Positions 33,654 to 43,053 are shown, numbered from the stretch's first letter. The stretch: 64,000 bases of DNA from Bacteroidales bacterium (GCA_017443025.1 JAFSPG010000012.1:1-64000), one strand, 5' to 3'. Notes: generated by a model not told the origin, from the letters alone. Numbers and translations are program-made.

Positions 33654-36600
33654 ATGACTGAATCCGCCCAAAAAATCCTCCGGCGTCTGCTGAAGGTCCT
33701 GAAGGTTCTGGGGATAGTGCTAGGTATCCTGTGGGTGATAATTATCATCCTCCTTCAGCTTGTCCTTACTGAATCCTTCCTTACCGAGGCGGTGAACAAA
33801 TATGTGCCTGAGGCGATTGAGGGCGCAAGGCTCGAGTTCAAGCATATAAATGCCACGGCCATTCGCAGCTTCCCGTATCTCAGGATAACGATGGATACGG
33901 TGGCCGTCGTTTACGACCACGACAAATATGCCGGCTATGATGCCAAGGCCAGAATCGACAATGTTCTTTCGAATCTTGGGCGGGCCCAGGAGGCCGATAC
34001 ACTCTTCGCCCTGAGCAAAATGTCGGTCGGAGTCAATTACCTTTCCCTTATATTCGGAACAATCGACATTCACGACGTACAGGTCGACGGAATGAGGGTT
34101 TTTGCCCGCCAGTTCGGCTCGGAGGATGCCAACTGGAACATTTTCAAGGCTTCCGAGGAGGAAGAGACTGAGGAGGAAGACAGCGAACTCCCCGATATCG
34201 TCCTTCGTAATTTCGGGATGGACGACGGTGCTTTCGTCATTTACAATAACGCTCAGGATACTCTCTTTGCCGCAATTGCCCTCAGGCGTCTGGCCTTTGA
34301 CGGAAAGATTCCGATTCAGGATCTGATAGGAGGAAGCCGCATAGGCCTGCAAATCGACAGTGTTTTCGTGGCCGGCCGAACGGCCAGCGATACCATTGCC
34401 ACGGGCCTGGATTTTCTGAATATCCATCGCCGCCGCAGGGGATTCCACGAACTTGAGCTCAAGGGTGGTACATTCGTCTCCCTTTCGGGCGGTACAAGGA
34501 TGTCGGTTCCTGCCGGCCTTGGCATTAGAGTCCGTTTCCCGAACAGGGATATGTCGAGGGTGCAGTTCAAGGATTTGAGGGTTAACGTTGCTTCTGCCGA
34601 GGCTACAGGCTCGGGAGATATTGCTTTCTACGGCGAGGACACTACCTCCATCAAAGCCGATTTGGCCATTCCGCGCTGCGATATCGCTGCGCTGCTGCGT
34701 GATTTCTCCCCTTTGATCGGCCCTGATGCCGGAAAGATCAAGACGGATGCCGTCATTTCTGCTTCGCTTAGATGCGATGGCCTCTATGTTCCAGAAAGCG
34801 GAGCCCTTCCCGCCCTTACAGGCGAATTCAAGATTCCTCATTCGAATATCAGTGTCGAGGGAATCAGCGGTTCCGGCTATCTGCAGGCAGATGTGAAGGT
34901 CTCTACCGATGAAAATGGCCGCCTCGACGGAAAGCTGAGCGGAATGGATGTGAACATGGGCGGACTCCGGGTAAAGGGCGATGCTTCCGCCAAGGATCTT
35001 ATGGGTGTGGACCCTGCCCTGTGGATGGATCTGGTGGCCAACGCCGACCTCCAGCGCATGAGCGAGTTCCTTCCTGAAGATATGTCGGCCTCCGGTAAGA
35101 TTGAGGCCGGTCTTAAAGGTCAGGCCAGGCTCTCGCATCTGAATTTGCATAATTTCTCTTCCGCTGACCTTGAAGGATATCTTTCTTCTGATGGTCTGCA
35201 CTATGCCGACAGCGCCATAACGGCGTATTTAGGCAAAACTTCTCTCAGCCTCGAGAAATCGAAAAAACGTATGGCTGTTGAGAGCGGAAAGGTCCTTGTT
35301 CTTGATGGCGGAGCCGATACCTTGTCGGTAGATATGCTGCCTGCAACCAATCTGCGGGCCTCCGGGGTGAAGATTTCGGTAAGGAACGCCGATAAGATCA
35401 AACTCGGCGACAAAGAAGAGTATCGTCCGATTATGGCAAACGTTGGCGTTGCCCGCCTCCGTATGGTAGGGGAGGACTCGCTTGTAGTATCGCTTCGCGG
35501 CAGCGAAAATATTTTCAAGGCCAGCCAGAAGATACTGAATGGCAAGAAAGCGCCACTTTTTTTCATCAAATCGGATAACAAAGGTCTGGCCTTCCGCCAG
35601 GGACGTTCGCGTACGGCCCTTCGCGGCGTAGGCCTCGAGTATTCGTCATCCAAGGAACCTGTCGTGCGCGACGACCGCCGCAAGCGCTTCCTGGATTCTC
35701 TCCAGAGAGTCTGGCCCGGAGTGCCGAGGGATTCCCTGTTCCGTAAATATATGCGCATCCGCGGCATGCATAAGCTGCCCGACTATCTACAGGATAAATC
35801 TTTCCGAGAGAAGGACATTCACATAAATCTCGGAGAGTCGTTCACCAAATATCTAAGGGAGTGGACTATAAGCGGCAAGGCCGGTATCGACGATGCCATA
35901 TTCATCACTCCGTCCTTCCCGTTGCGCAACAAGCTCTCGAAGCTTGCCCTTAATTTCAACAACAACGAGATTCATCTCGACAGCCTTACCTTCCGCAGCG
36001 GACGCTCTGATATATCTGCCAAGGGCTCCATTACGGGCCTTCGCGGAGTTATAGGCCGTTCGCCCCGTCCGGCCCAGGTTACGCTGAACGCTACTTCCAG
36101 AATGCTCAATTTCAACGAGCTCTTTGCCGCCATGGATGCTGGTCAGAAGTATGCATCGAACGTCAATGCTGCCGTTTCCGACACCCTCTCCGATGCTGAT
36201 TATCTGGCTTCGTTCGCAATTGATTCCACCCAGATGACCATTGAGGAATATCCTCTTATCGTCATCCCGGCCAATATCAATATGAATATATCGCTTCAGG
36301 GTGACAACGTAAAATATTCTACGCTTGATATCGACAAGTTCTCTTCGGAGATTGCAATGAAGGAGCGTTGCCTCCAGCTTAAGAATACCCTCGCTCATTC
36401 CAATATGGGAAATATCGATCTGGAGGCCTTCTATTCTACCAGAACGCGTGATGATATCAGCCTGGGCTTCGACCTTCGCCTGTCGGAAATTACTGCCGAC
36501 AAAGTGATTACAATGATTCCTGCGGCTGATACCCTGATGCCTTTGCTCAAGACCTTTACGGGTACTCTAAACTGCGAGCTTGCGGCTACGTCTGACCTTG

Positions 36601-37412
36601 ATACGAACATGAATTTCATTACCAAGTCCATCGCCGGTATTCTCAAGATAGACGGAAAGAACCTTGAAATCCAGCAGAATGATGCGGTGCGCAAGATTAC
36701 CAGGCTGCTGCTGTTCAAGGACAAGCAGAAGACAACCGTAGATGAGATGCAGGTTCTGGCAATGATTTCCAACAATGAGATAGAGGTGTTCCCCTTCGCC
36801 CTTTCGCTCGACAGGTATCGTCTTGCTCTCGGTGGAGTCCAGAATTTCGACAACAACTTCAAGTATCATCTTTCGGTGCTCAAGTCACCGATTCCTTTCA
36901 AGTTCGGTATCAACATTACGGGTAATCCTGACAAATGGAAATGGCGCTTCGGCGGGGCCAAGTACAAGTCTATCAATACTCCGATGTACACGCAGAGGAT
37001 TGATACCATGCATCTTAACCTTGTTGAGTCCATTCACCAGATCTTCGAGAAGGGCGCGAAGGCGGCCGTGGCGGAGAATCGCCGGGCGGCAGACACTGCC
37101 GCCGTGCGTCGCTGGATTCTCCCGGGCGACGCGTCGGCTGTCGCCGACACTCTCTCCGCCGGCGAAAAGGCTCAGATGGATTCGCTTCAGTTTGCGTATG
37201 ACCATCCTGATTCAACAGCTGTAGCCGTGGATTCGCTCTCGGTGAAGATGGCGCAGCCCGGAAATCAGGATGTTGAAAAAGTATCTGAAGTTTCGGAAAA
37301 AGTTATATCTTTGCAATCCCTTTCGGACACAGGGTGTGAGCAGCTTCCCAAAGGCTCCGCCTGGCGACGGGCAAGTGTTACTGCCTTCCGGAAGGTTTCG
37401 CGGGTGTGTTGA
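33654..37412 (+). CDS. large AsmA-like envelope protein, 3' end overlapping tRNA-Leu
   Basis: A 1252-residue AsmA-family protein: one N-terminal membrane helix (about residues 20-40, GIVLGILWVIIIILLQLVL), then a very long beta-rich periplasmic region of repeated amphipathic strands, as expected of proteins that bridge the envelope and carry lipids to the outer membrane, plus an acidic linker (EEEETEEEDSELPD) near 165. The reading frame ends within tRNA-Leu: the last ~35 codons contain the tRNA promoter box and the TGA at 37410-37412 is inside the tRNA. The final residues have a different flavour (QLPKGSAWRRASVTAF), so the natural C-terminus may have been extended by a frameshift or loss of an earlier stop. 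Confidence 0.85.
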   Translation: MTESAQKILRRLLKVLKVLGIVLGILWVIIIILLQLVLTESFLTEAVNKYVPEAIEGARLEFKHINATAIRSFPYLRITMDTVAVVYDHDKYAGYDAKARIDNVLSNLGRAQEADTLFALSKMSVGVNYLSLIFGTIDIHDVQVDGMRVFARQFGSEDANWNIFKASEEEETEEEDSELPDIVLRNFGMDDGAFVIYNNAQDTLFAAIALRRLAFDGKIPIQDLIGGSRIGLQIDSVFVAGRTASDTIATGLDFLNIHRRRRGFHELELKGGTFVSLSGGTRMSVPAGLGIRVRFPNRDMSRVQFKDLRVNVASAEATGSGDIAFYGEDTTSIKADLAIPRCDIAALLRDFSPLIGPDAGKIKTDAVISASLRCDGLYVPESGALPALTGEFKIPHSNISVEGISGSGYLQADVKVSTDENGRLDGKLSGMDVNMGGLRVKGDASAKDLMGVDPALWMDLVANADLQRMSEFLPEDMSASGKIEAGLKGQARLSHLNLHNFSSADLEGYLSSDGLHYADSAITAYLGKTSLSLEKSKKRMAVESGKVLVLDGGADTLSVDMLPATNLRASGVKISVRNADKIKLGDKEEYRPIMANVGVARLRMVGEDSLVVSLRGSENIFKASQKILNGKKAPLFFIKSDNKGLAFRQGRSRTALRGVGLEYSSSKEPVVRDDRRKRFLDSLQRVWPGVPRDSLFRKYMRIRGMHKLPDYLQDKSFREKDIHINLGESFTKYLREWTISGKAGIDDAIFITPSFPLRNKLSKLALNFNNNEIHLDSLTFRSGRSDISAKGSITGLRGVIGRSPRPAQVTLNATSRMLNFNELFAAMDAGQKYASNVNAAVSDTLSDADYLASFAIDSTQMTIEEYPLIVIPANINMNISLQGDNVKYSTLDIDKFSSEIAMKERCLQLKNTLAHSNMGNIDLEAFYSTRTRDDISLGFDLRLSEITADKVITMIPAADTLMPLLKTFTGTLNCELAATSDLDTNMNFITKSIAGILKIDGKNLEIQQNDAVRKITRLLLFKDKQKTTVDEMQVLAMISNNEIEVFPFALSLDRYRLALGGVQNFDNNFKYHLSVLKSPIPFKFGINITGNPDKWKWRFGGAKYKSINTPMYTQRIDTMHLNLVESIHQIFEKGAKAAVAENRRAADTAAVRRWILPGDASAVADTLSAGEKAQMDSLQFAYDHPDSTAVAVDSLSVKMAQPGNQDVEKVSEVSEKVISLQSLSDTGCEQLPKGSAWRRASVTAFRKVSRVC
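37306..37313 (+). promoter_or_regulatory. -7 box TATCTTTG inside the AsmA-like coding region, for tRNA-Leu
   Basis: TATCTTTG matches the consensus; it lies within the last codons of the AsmA-like gene and 87 bases before tRNA-Leu. Confidence 0.55.
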
Positions 37413-37480
37413 AATTGGTAGACAAGCCAGACTTAGGATCTGGTGCCTTCGGCGTATGGGTTCGAGTCCCTTCACCCGCA
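37400..37480 (+). tRNA. tRNA-Leu (anticodon TAG)
   Basis: Cloverleaf with acceptor GCGGGTG/CACCCGC, anticodon arm CCAGA-CTTAGGA-TCTGG giving TAG, a long variable arm (TGCCTTCGGCGT), and T arm GGG/CCC with TTCGAGT loop. Discriminator A. A class II tRNA of 81 bases. Confidence 0.93.
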
Positions 37481-37520
37481 CGAAACGACAGCCAAACGGC
37501 TGTCGTTTCGTGTCTTTTTT
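37481..37520 (+). terminator. strong terminator after tRNA-Leu
   Basis: A perfect 13-base stem (CGAAACGACAGCC / GGCTGTCGTTTCG) with loop AAAC, followed by a T run at 37515-37520. Confidence 0.88.
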
Positions 37521-37521
37521 G

Positions 37522-37529
37522 TATCTTTG
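37522..37529 (+). promoter_or_regulatory. -7 box TATCTTTG immediately before the His/Cys-rich gene
   Basis: The box ends only 5 bases before the proposed GTG start, so the transcript would begin at or very near the start codon (leaderless). Confidence 0.55.
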
Positions 37530-37534
37530 CCAAC

Positions 37535-37885
37535 GTGAAATATTTGGGACGACGCATATCAGCCAACTTCTTGCTGTCGATAGTCTTATCGATAGTGTTT
37601 CTGGCGCCGTTCCATCATCACGACGAGCCGCTTGCGCAGGATATTTCCTGCGATGACTGCACCCATCACCAGCCCCATCCTGGCCACTTGTCGGAAAAGG
37701 CCGGGACGGACGAATGTCTGATCTGCCAGCTCCTAGCCCAGGTCTATGTGCCCACAGCCGGACCGGTTGTAAACCACCTTTCCCCAGATTGCATCACCAT
37801 GGTCAGCAATGATTCCGGTGATGTCATCCTTAGTTTCACCCCTCAATCCTCGCCTAGAGCCCCGCCAGTATCATTCTGTTTTTAG
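37535..37885 (+). CDS. small exported His/Cys-rich protein (DUF6769-like), likely metal-related
   Basis: A 116-residue protein with an N-terminal hydrophobic signal or membrane segment (ANFLLSIVLSIVFLAPF), then a His/Cys-rich region: FHHHDEPL, CDDCTHHQPHPGH and DECLICQLLAQVYVP. I recall small proteins of this layout next to TonB receptors in Bacteroidetes, annotated DUF6769 or as hypothetical. The clustered His and Cys residues suggest binding of a transition metal. The GTG at 37535 is the first start after the tRNA-Leu terminator; there is no ATG that would keep the signal segment. It ends 32 bases before the TonB receptor gene, implying an operon for metal acquisition; inference. Confidence 0.62.
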   Translation: MKYLGRRISANFLLSIVLSIVFLAPFHHHDEPLAQDISCDDCTHHQPHPGHLSEKAGTDECLICQLLAQVYVPTAGPVVNHLSPDCITMVSNDSGDVILSFTPQSSPRAPPVSFCF

Positions 37886-37917
37886 CCAAGTTATTATACT
37901 CTTAAAATCTAAGCAGA

Positions 37918-39924
37918 ATGAACAAGACAATCATTGTATTGTCGCTGCTGTGCGTATGCGTGGCAGCGACCGCCCAGGAGAGTACTCCTGACTCTACAGA
38001 TATTTTTTACAAACATCTTCAGCTTAATGAAATCGTGGTCACCGGCCTTGCCGGAGACAGCAAAATGAAAGAAATGCCGGCCCCGGTATCGGTAATCCGT
38101 CCGGCCGATCTTACGGCACGCTCAGGAGGCAATATCATCAATGCCATAGCTACCGAACCGGGTTTAAGCGAAATCACCACCGGCGGAGGCATCTCCAAGC
38201 CCGTTATCCGCGGCATGGGATATAACCGCGTGGTCGTTGTCAACGACGGCATCCGTCAGGAAGGCCAACAGTGGGGAGATGAGCACGGTATCGAAATAGA
38301 CGGTGCTAGTGTATACTCGGTAGAAATCCTCAAAGGACCGGCATCCCTGATGTATGGTTCCGATGCGTTGGCGGGCATCCTTATCTTCCATCCGGAGCCC
38401 ATCCGTGGGCCGGGAGAGTTCGGCGGCAGCGTTGCCACGGAATACCAGACCAACAGCGGTCTCTTAGGTTATTCTCTGGCTGCCGACGGTAACAGCAAGG
38501 GTTGGATAGTCGGAGGACGCTTCTCGGACAAATACGCGCATGCATACCGAAATGCCCTGAATGGCCAAGTGGCCAACTCCGGATACCGGGAGCGCGCGGT
38601 CTCCGGTCTGCTGGGCCGAAACGGGACTTGGGGTTACTCGCGCCTGAGATTCAGTTATTTCCATCTGACTCCTGGCATGATTGAGGGCGAAGGCGACAAC
38701 TTCGGTTATAAGCCGGCACTCCCTTTCCAGCACGTCAGACACTATAAGGTGGTATCCGATAATACCATCCATCTGGGTCCAGGGAACCTGAAACTTATCC
38801 TGGGCTGGCAGCAGAACCGCCGGCAGGAATTTGAGGAGAGTGCCAATGAACCCGGACTGGATTTCCGGCTGAACACCATCAATTACGATTTGCGTTATCA
38901 GGCCAGTTTCGACAACGGCTGGAAAACAGCCTTCGGCCTGGCCGGTATGGGACAGAAAAGCGAAAATCTGGGCAAGGAATACCTGATCCCCGCTTATAGT
39001 CTCTTCGATGCCGGTCTCTTCGCCACTGCTACCAAATCCATTGGCAAATGGACCCTTTCGGGAGGCTTCAGGGCCGATATTCGCTGGCTACACAGCAAAG
39101 CTCTGCCCGGACGATTCGAGGATTTCCGTCGCCGTTTTTCCGGCATCAGCACCAGCCTGGGTGCTGTACGTCCGCTGGGAAAGCATTTCACCATCCGGGC
39201 CAATGTGGCGCGTGGTTTCCGCGCTCCGAACCTTGCCGAACTGGGCTCCAACGGAGAACACGAGGGAACTTTCCGCTTTGAGCAGGGTAATAAGGACCTG
39301 AAACCTGAATACAGCATGCAGGGGGATCTGGGACTGGATTTCACATCCAATTATGTCTACGTTCAGTCGGCATTATTCATCAGTCGCATCGACAATTACA
39401 TTTTTGCCACCCACAACGGCGGAGTATCAGAAGAAGGCCTGCCGGTCTATGCTTTCCGAAGCGGCTTGGCGCATCTGGTCGGTGGAGAAATCGGCATTGA
39501 CGTCCATCCTATTCACCAACTGCACCTTAGCAGTGCTTTTTCCTGTGTGTATGCACGGGAGAAAGCTGGCGATGATTTGCCCTTGATTCCGGCACCCCGT
39601 CTATTTTCCGAAGTAAAATGGGAAATTACCCACGACGGACAGTTATTCAATAACGCTTTTGTATCCCTGAACTTGGATTGGAATATGGCACAGAACCACT
39701 TCTATGCCGCCGGAGGAACGGAGACGGCAACGCCCGCATACCTGTTGCTGGGAGCATCGGTCGGAACAGATGTCATCATCAAAGGTAAAACTCGCCTATC
39801 GTTGCACATCATCGGCTCAAATCTTACCGATCAGGCTTATATGCCGCATCTTAGTCGCCTCAAATACATTGGAATAGCCAATATGGGACGGAATGTTACC
39901 GTCAAGTTGGTAGTGCCATTCTAG
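37918..39924 (+). CDS. TonB-dependent outer-membrane receptor
   Basis: A 668-residue TonB-dependent receptor: signal peptide (MNKTIIVLSLLCVCVAATAQ), plug domain (LNEIVVTG, RGMGYNRVVVVNDGIRQEGQQWGDEHG, EILKGPASLMYGSDALAG) and a 22-strand barrel ending in NVTVKLVVPF with C-terminal Phe. It lacks the carboxypeptidase-like N-terminal extension of SusC-type receptors, so it resembles the heme/zinc/copper or vitamin receptors. The small His/Cys-rich protein encoded just upstream supports a transition-metal substrate. Confidence 0.9.
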   Translation: MNKTIIVLSLLCVCVAATAQESTPDSTDIFYKHLQLNEIVVTGLAGDSKMKEMPAPVSVIRPADLTARSGGNIINAIATEPGLSEITTGGGISKPVIRGMGYNRVVVVNDGIRQEGQQWGDEHGIEIDGASVYSVEILKGPASLMYGSDALAGILIFHPEPIRGPGEFGGSVATEYQTNSGLLGYSLAADGNSKGWIVGGRFSDKYAHAYRNALNGQVANSGYRERAVSGLLGRNGTWGYSRLRFSYFHLTPGMIEGEGDNFGYKPALPFQHVRHYKVVSDNTIHLGPGNLKLILGWQQNRRQEFEESANEPGLDFRLNTINYDLRYQASFDNGWKTAFGLAGMGQKSENLGKEYLIPAYSLFDAGLFATATKSIGKWTLSGGFRADIRWLHSKALPGRFEDFRRRFSGISTSLGAVRPLGKHFTIRANVARGFRAPNLAELGSNGEHEGTFRFEQGNKDLKPEYSMQGDLGLDFTSNYVYVQSALFISRIDNYIFATHNGGVSEEGLPVYAFRSGLAHLVGGEIGIDVHPIHQLHLSSAFSCVYAREKAGDDLPLIPAPRLFSEVKWEITHDGQLFNNAFVSLNLDWNMAQNHFYAAGGTETATPAYLLLGASVGTDVIIKGKTRLSLHIIGSNLTDQAYMPHLSRLKYIGIANMGRNVTVKLVVPF

Positions 39925-40058
39925 ATTTATGACTCGGTATCTACCTTAATTCCAAATAAATACACGGCCATAAAGTTGTCAATATTAGTTCGATAATTGT
40001 CCCGCCACGGCGGCTGACGCCGCCCGGTGACATTGAATAGCATTATTTGCGTTAATGA

Positions 40059-40182
40059 GGGTATTTCGGTAGCCATCGGATGGTGTGGCCGCCCGTGGCC
40101 ACATGAACGGGAGGGGCCCAACCGCAGGTTGGGAGGGATAGCGCCGAAGGCGCGTACCATTCCGATGGCTATCGCCATACCC
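40059..40182 (+). repeat. structured intergenic repeat, copy B (most compact)
   Basis: A 124-base element with imperfect 26-base terminal inverted repeats (40059-40084 and 40156-40182). Inside are three more stems: TGTGGCC/GGCCACA, the core GGGAGGGGCCC (40109-40119) with arms CCCAACC/GGTTGGG, and GCGCC/GGCGC with loop GAA. The flanks of each stem are identical to copy A but the arm bases differ in matched pairs. It lies 98 bases upstream of the next gene start. Confidence 0.72.
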
Positions 40183-40280
40183 GTTTGTCATATAAATCGT
40201 TATACTCAAAATTTGTCTATGAAATTAGAAATAATGGTTTAATCTTTGTGAGCGATAGTGTAACTAAAACCTATAAAAAG

Positions 40281-42773
40281 ATGAGAATTGCTATTGCTTT
40301 TTTTGCGTCGATGCTGTTCGGCGCATCGGCCTTTGCACAGAAACACACAGTCAAGGGCGCAGTACTCGATTCCCTCAGCAGGGAGCCTGAACCCGCCGCT
40401 GTGGTGCAGTTCTTCAAGGCGGCTGATAAAGCCAAGCCCATCGCTTATGCCGTTGCCGGCGAAGACGGAAAGTTTTCGCACGTTCTTTCAGGCGACGGAG
40501 AATACACTCTGATGTTCAGTAACGTCGGACGCAAGACAGTCTGGAAAGATTTTACCCTCGAGAAAGGCGTCGAAACCCTAGACCTAGGTGAAATCCTTGC
40601 CTGCGACGATTCCCAGGCCCTTTCGGATGCCGTCGTTACCGCCCAGAGGCCACTCGTGAAGATGGACGTCGACAAGATGACCTACGACGTGGCAAATGAC
40701 GTCGACTCGAAGGTTACCACCGTTCTGGATATGCTGCGAAAGGTGCCAATGGTGGCAGTTGACGGCCAGGACAACATCACCGTTAACGGAAGTTCCTCCT
40801 TCCTCGTTACCATCGATGGAAAACCTAATCCTATGCTCTCGGCCAATGCATCCACGGCTTTCAAGATGATGCCTGCTGCAGCTATCAAGGAAATAGAGGT
40901 TATCACCAACCCCGGTGTCAAATACGACGCCGAAGGCGTAGGCGGAGTCCTTAACCTCGTTACCAATAAGGAAATAACTGGCGGAGCATCCGCAACTGAC
41001 GGCTATTATGCCACGATTCGTGCACAGGCCGGCAACAGGAACCAGAGCGGAGGCCTCTTCCTGAGCCTGCAGAAGGGTAAATTCGCAATGAGCATCAACG
41101 GCGACCTCGGCCAGACAAAGCAGAAACAGTATGTCGACAATCTGCTGAGCTATGAAAATGGTTCGTCCATGCTCCAGTCTACGAAGACCACCAACAAGAT
41201 TAAGTTCGGTATGGCAAGCCTGAACCTGAGCTACGAGCTTGATTCCCTGAATCTCTTCACCGCCACGGCAGGCTGGATGGGCTTCCCGAACAAGCAGAAC
41301 GGCACTGAGAAAAACGGCTCCTTCAATGGTGAACTCCAGACCGGAAAATACATCAGCGACATTAGCATGAAGCGTAAATATCACTCCTTCAATGTGTCGG
41401 CTGACTATCAGCACAGCTGGGCCGGAAAACCCGGACAGACCTTTACCTTCTCATATCAGTATGCAGGAACACCTACCAGCAACGACGACAAGCGTCTTTT
41501 GACATCTGCTTCCGGTATATATGAGAATACCGACTCCCGCAGGGTGAAAAGCAAGGCAAATGCCGCCGACCACACCTTCCAGGCCGATTTTACCCTGCCT
41601 ATTGCAGAAGGACACAAACTCAGCACCGGTCTGAAATACGTCACAAGGCATAATTATTCAACCGACGATTATTATATATATGAAAATACCTTCGTCCCGG
41701 CTCCAGACCTCGGCTCTGAATATGATTATTTCAACCGTATCGGCGCCATCTACGGGGAGTATTCCGGAACGGTAGGGAAGTGGGGCCTCAAGGCAGGCGC
41801 CCGTTACGAGCATACCTGGCAGAAGATTGAATATGCCACTGACAACGGCAATAACTTCAAGACAAACTACGGCGACCTCGTACCTACTGCAAGCGTACAG
41901 TACAACTTCCTGCCCTTCGCAAATATCGGACTCTCCTACAATATGAGGCTTTCCCGCCCGGGTATCACCTACCTGAACCCCTATGTAAACAAGTCAAATC
42001 CTACTTTCTGGACAAAGGGTAATTCAGATCTCGACGTAGCCAAGGCCCATTCGTTCAACCTAGTGATGAACCTCTATACTCCTAAGATTATGGTCAGCCT
42101 TACCGGTAACCTTACTCATACCGGCAACGGCATCGAGCAGTATAACTATGTGGAAGACGGCGTAATTATCACCACCTACGGCAATATCGTCAAATCCACC
42201 AAGACCGGAGTCTCCGCATTCATCAATTACAACGCCAGTTCCAAGACCAGGATTTATGCCAATATGGGTCTGGATTACAATGATTTGAGGAGTACGAAAC
42301 TCGGACAGTCCAATTCCGGATGGTCGGGCCACGTATTCGGCGGAGCCCAGGAAACTATCTTCTGGGACCTGAGACTCTCGGAGAACATTATGTATAACGG
42401 ACGTCATCATTCGCTCCAGGGCTATATGGATGGCTTCAGCGGGGTTGCCCTGTCGATTACCAAGAACTTCCTTAACGACAAGCTGTCGTTCTCGCTGAAC
42501 GCCTTCTCGCCGCTTAATTCCGACGGAAGCATCCGCATAAAGATGTTCAGCCGCAATCCTGGCCGCGAAGGAGTCTCGGCTCCATTCAAGAATACCACGT
42601 CTGTAAAGGTGCCTATCCGCCAGTTTACCTTCGGCGTAAGCTGGACCTTCGGAGGAAATACTTCAGCCAAGGTAAAGAAGGCCAGCCGAAGCATCCAGAA
42701 GGATGATATCGTCGGAGGGGCGTCTTCTTCGTCAGGTGCCGCTTCAGATGCGACTCAGGGAATAGGAATGTAG
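40281..42773 (+). CDS. TonB-dependent receptor-like outer-membrane beta-barrel protein
   Basis: An 830-residue outer-membrane protein: signal peptide (MRIAIAFFASMLFGASAFAQ), a carboxypeptidase-regulatory-like beta-sandwich (about 22-105), a plug region (DAVVTAQRPLVKMDVDKMTYDV, then GSSSFLVTIDGKPNP, IEVITNPGVKYDAEGVGGVLNLVT) and an OMP_b-brl_3-type barrel. Such proteins often lack a strict TonB box and their ligands are unknown. The start is taken at 40281 for a clean signal peptide; an upstream ATG at 40185 would place coding sequence in repeat B's flank. A short Ser/Ala tail follows the barrel. Confidence 0.88.
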   Translation: MRIAIAFFASMLFGASAFAQKHTVKGAVLDSLSREPEPAAVVQFFKAADKAKPIAYAVAGEDGKFSHVLSGDGEYTLMFSNVGRKTVWKDFTLEKGVETLDLGEILACDDSQALSDAVVTAQRPLVKMDVDKMTYDVANDVDSKVTTVLDMLRKVPMVAVDGQDNITVNGSSSFLVTIDGKPNPMLSANASTAFKMMPAAAIKEIEVITNPGVKYDAEGVGGVLNLVTNKEITGGASATDGYYATIRAQAGNRNQSGGLFLSLQKGKFAMSINGDLGQTKQKQYVDNLLSYENGSSMLQSTKTTNKIKFGMASLNLSYELDSLNLFTATAGWMGFPNKQNGTEKNGSFNGELQTGKYISDISMKRKYHSFNVSADYQHSWAGKPGQTFTFSYQYAGTPTSNDDKRLLTSASGIYENTDSRRVKSKANAADHTFQADFTLPIAEGHKLSTGLKYVTRHNYSTDDYYIYENTFVPAPDLGSEYDYFNRIGAIYGEYSGTVGKWGLKAGARYEHTWQKIEYATDNGNNFKTNYGDLVPTASVQYNFLPFANIGLSYNMRLSRPGITYLNPYVNKSNPTFWTKGNSDLDVAKAHSFNLVMNLYTPKIMVSLTGNLTHTGNGIEQYNYVEDGVIITTYGNIVKSTKTGVSAFINYNASSKTRIYANMGLDYNDLRSTKLGQSNSGWSGHVFGGAQETIFWDLRLSENIMYNGRHHSLQGYMDGFSGVALSITKNFLNDKLSFSLNAFSPLNSDGSIRIKMFSRNPGREGVSAPFKNTTSVKVPIRQFTFGVSWTFGGNTSAKVKKASRSIQKDDIVGGASSSSGAASDATQGIGM

Positions 42774-42792
42774 AATTGAATAAGACAAAACA

Positions 42793-42825
42793 AAAAGCGG
42801 TGGCCTTCGGACCGCCGCTTTAGTT
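42793..42825. terminator. bidirectional terminator between the receptor and rpsU
   Basis: AAAGCGG-t-GG / CC-g-CCGCTTT around CCTTCGGA, with A-run before and T-run after, shared by the converging genes. Confidence 0.8.
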
Positions 42826-42841
42826 TTATGGAAGTGCAGAA

Positions 42842-43036
42842 TTACTGCTCGTCGAGCAGCTGCAGATGCTGAACATAGATAGCTTTCTGCTTCTGGATTC
42901 TCTTCTTCACTGAAGGTTTCTCAAAATTCTTCCTGGAACGGAGCTCACGGATGGCACCGGTCTTTTCGAATTTCCTTTTGAATCTCTTGAGAGCTCTCTC
43001 AATGTTCTCGCCCTCTTTTACGGGTACTATGATCAT
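42842..43036 (-). CDS. rpsU: 30S ribosomal protein S21
   Basis: The 64-residue basic protein starts MIIVPVKEGENIERALKRFKRKFEKTG, a standard bS21. In Bacteroidetes bS21 takes part in hiding the anti-Shine-Dalgarno end of 16S rRNA. This gene has a strong Shine-Dalgarno sequence (AAAGGAGGTG at 43044-43053, nine bases before the ATG), unlike nearly every other gene in the window. It is monocistronic with a TACCTTTG promoter box and a bidirectional terminator. Confidence 0.97.
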   Translation of the reverse strand: MIIVPVKEGENIERALKRFKRKFEKTGAIRELRSRKNFEKPSVKKRIQKQKAIYVQHLQLLDEQ

Positions 43037-43043
43037 CTGTTTA

Positions 43044-43053
43044 CACCTCCTTT
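43044..43053 (-). promoter_or_regulatory. strong Shine-Dalgarno of rpsU
   Basis: On the minus strand AAAGGAGGTG lies nine bases before the ATG. Full-length SD sites are rare here; work on Flavobacteriia links SD retention in rpsU to autoregulation by bS21. Confidence 0.8.
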
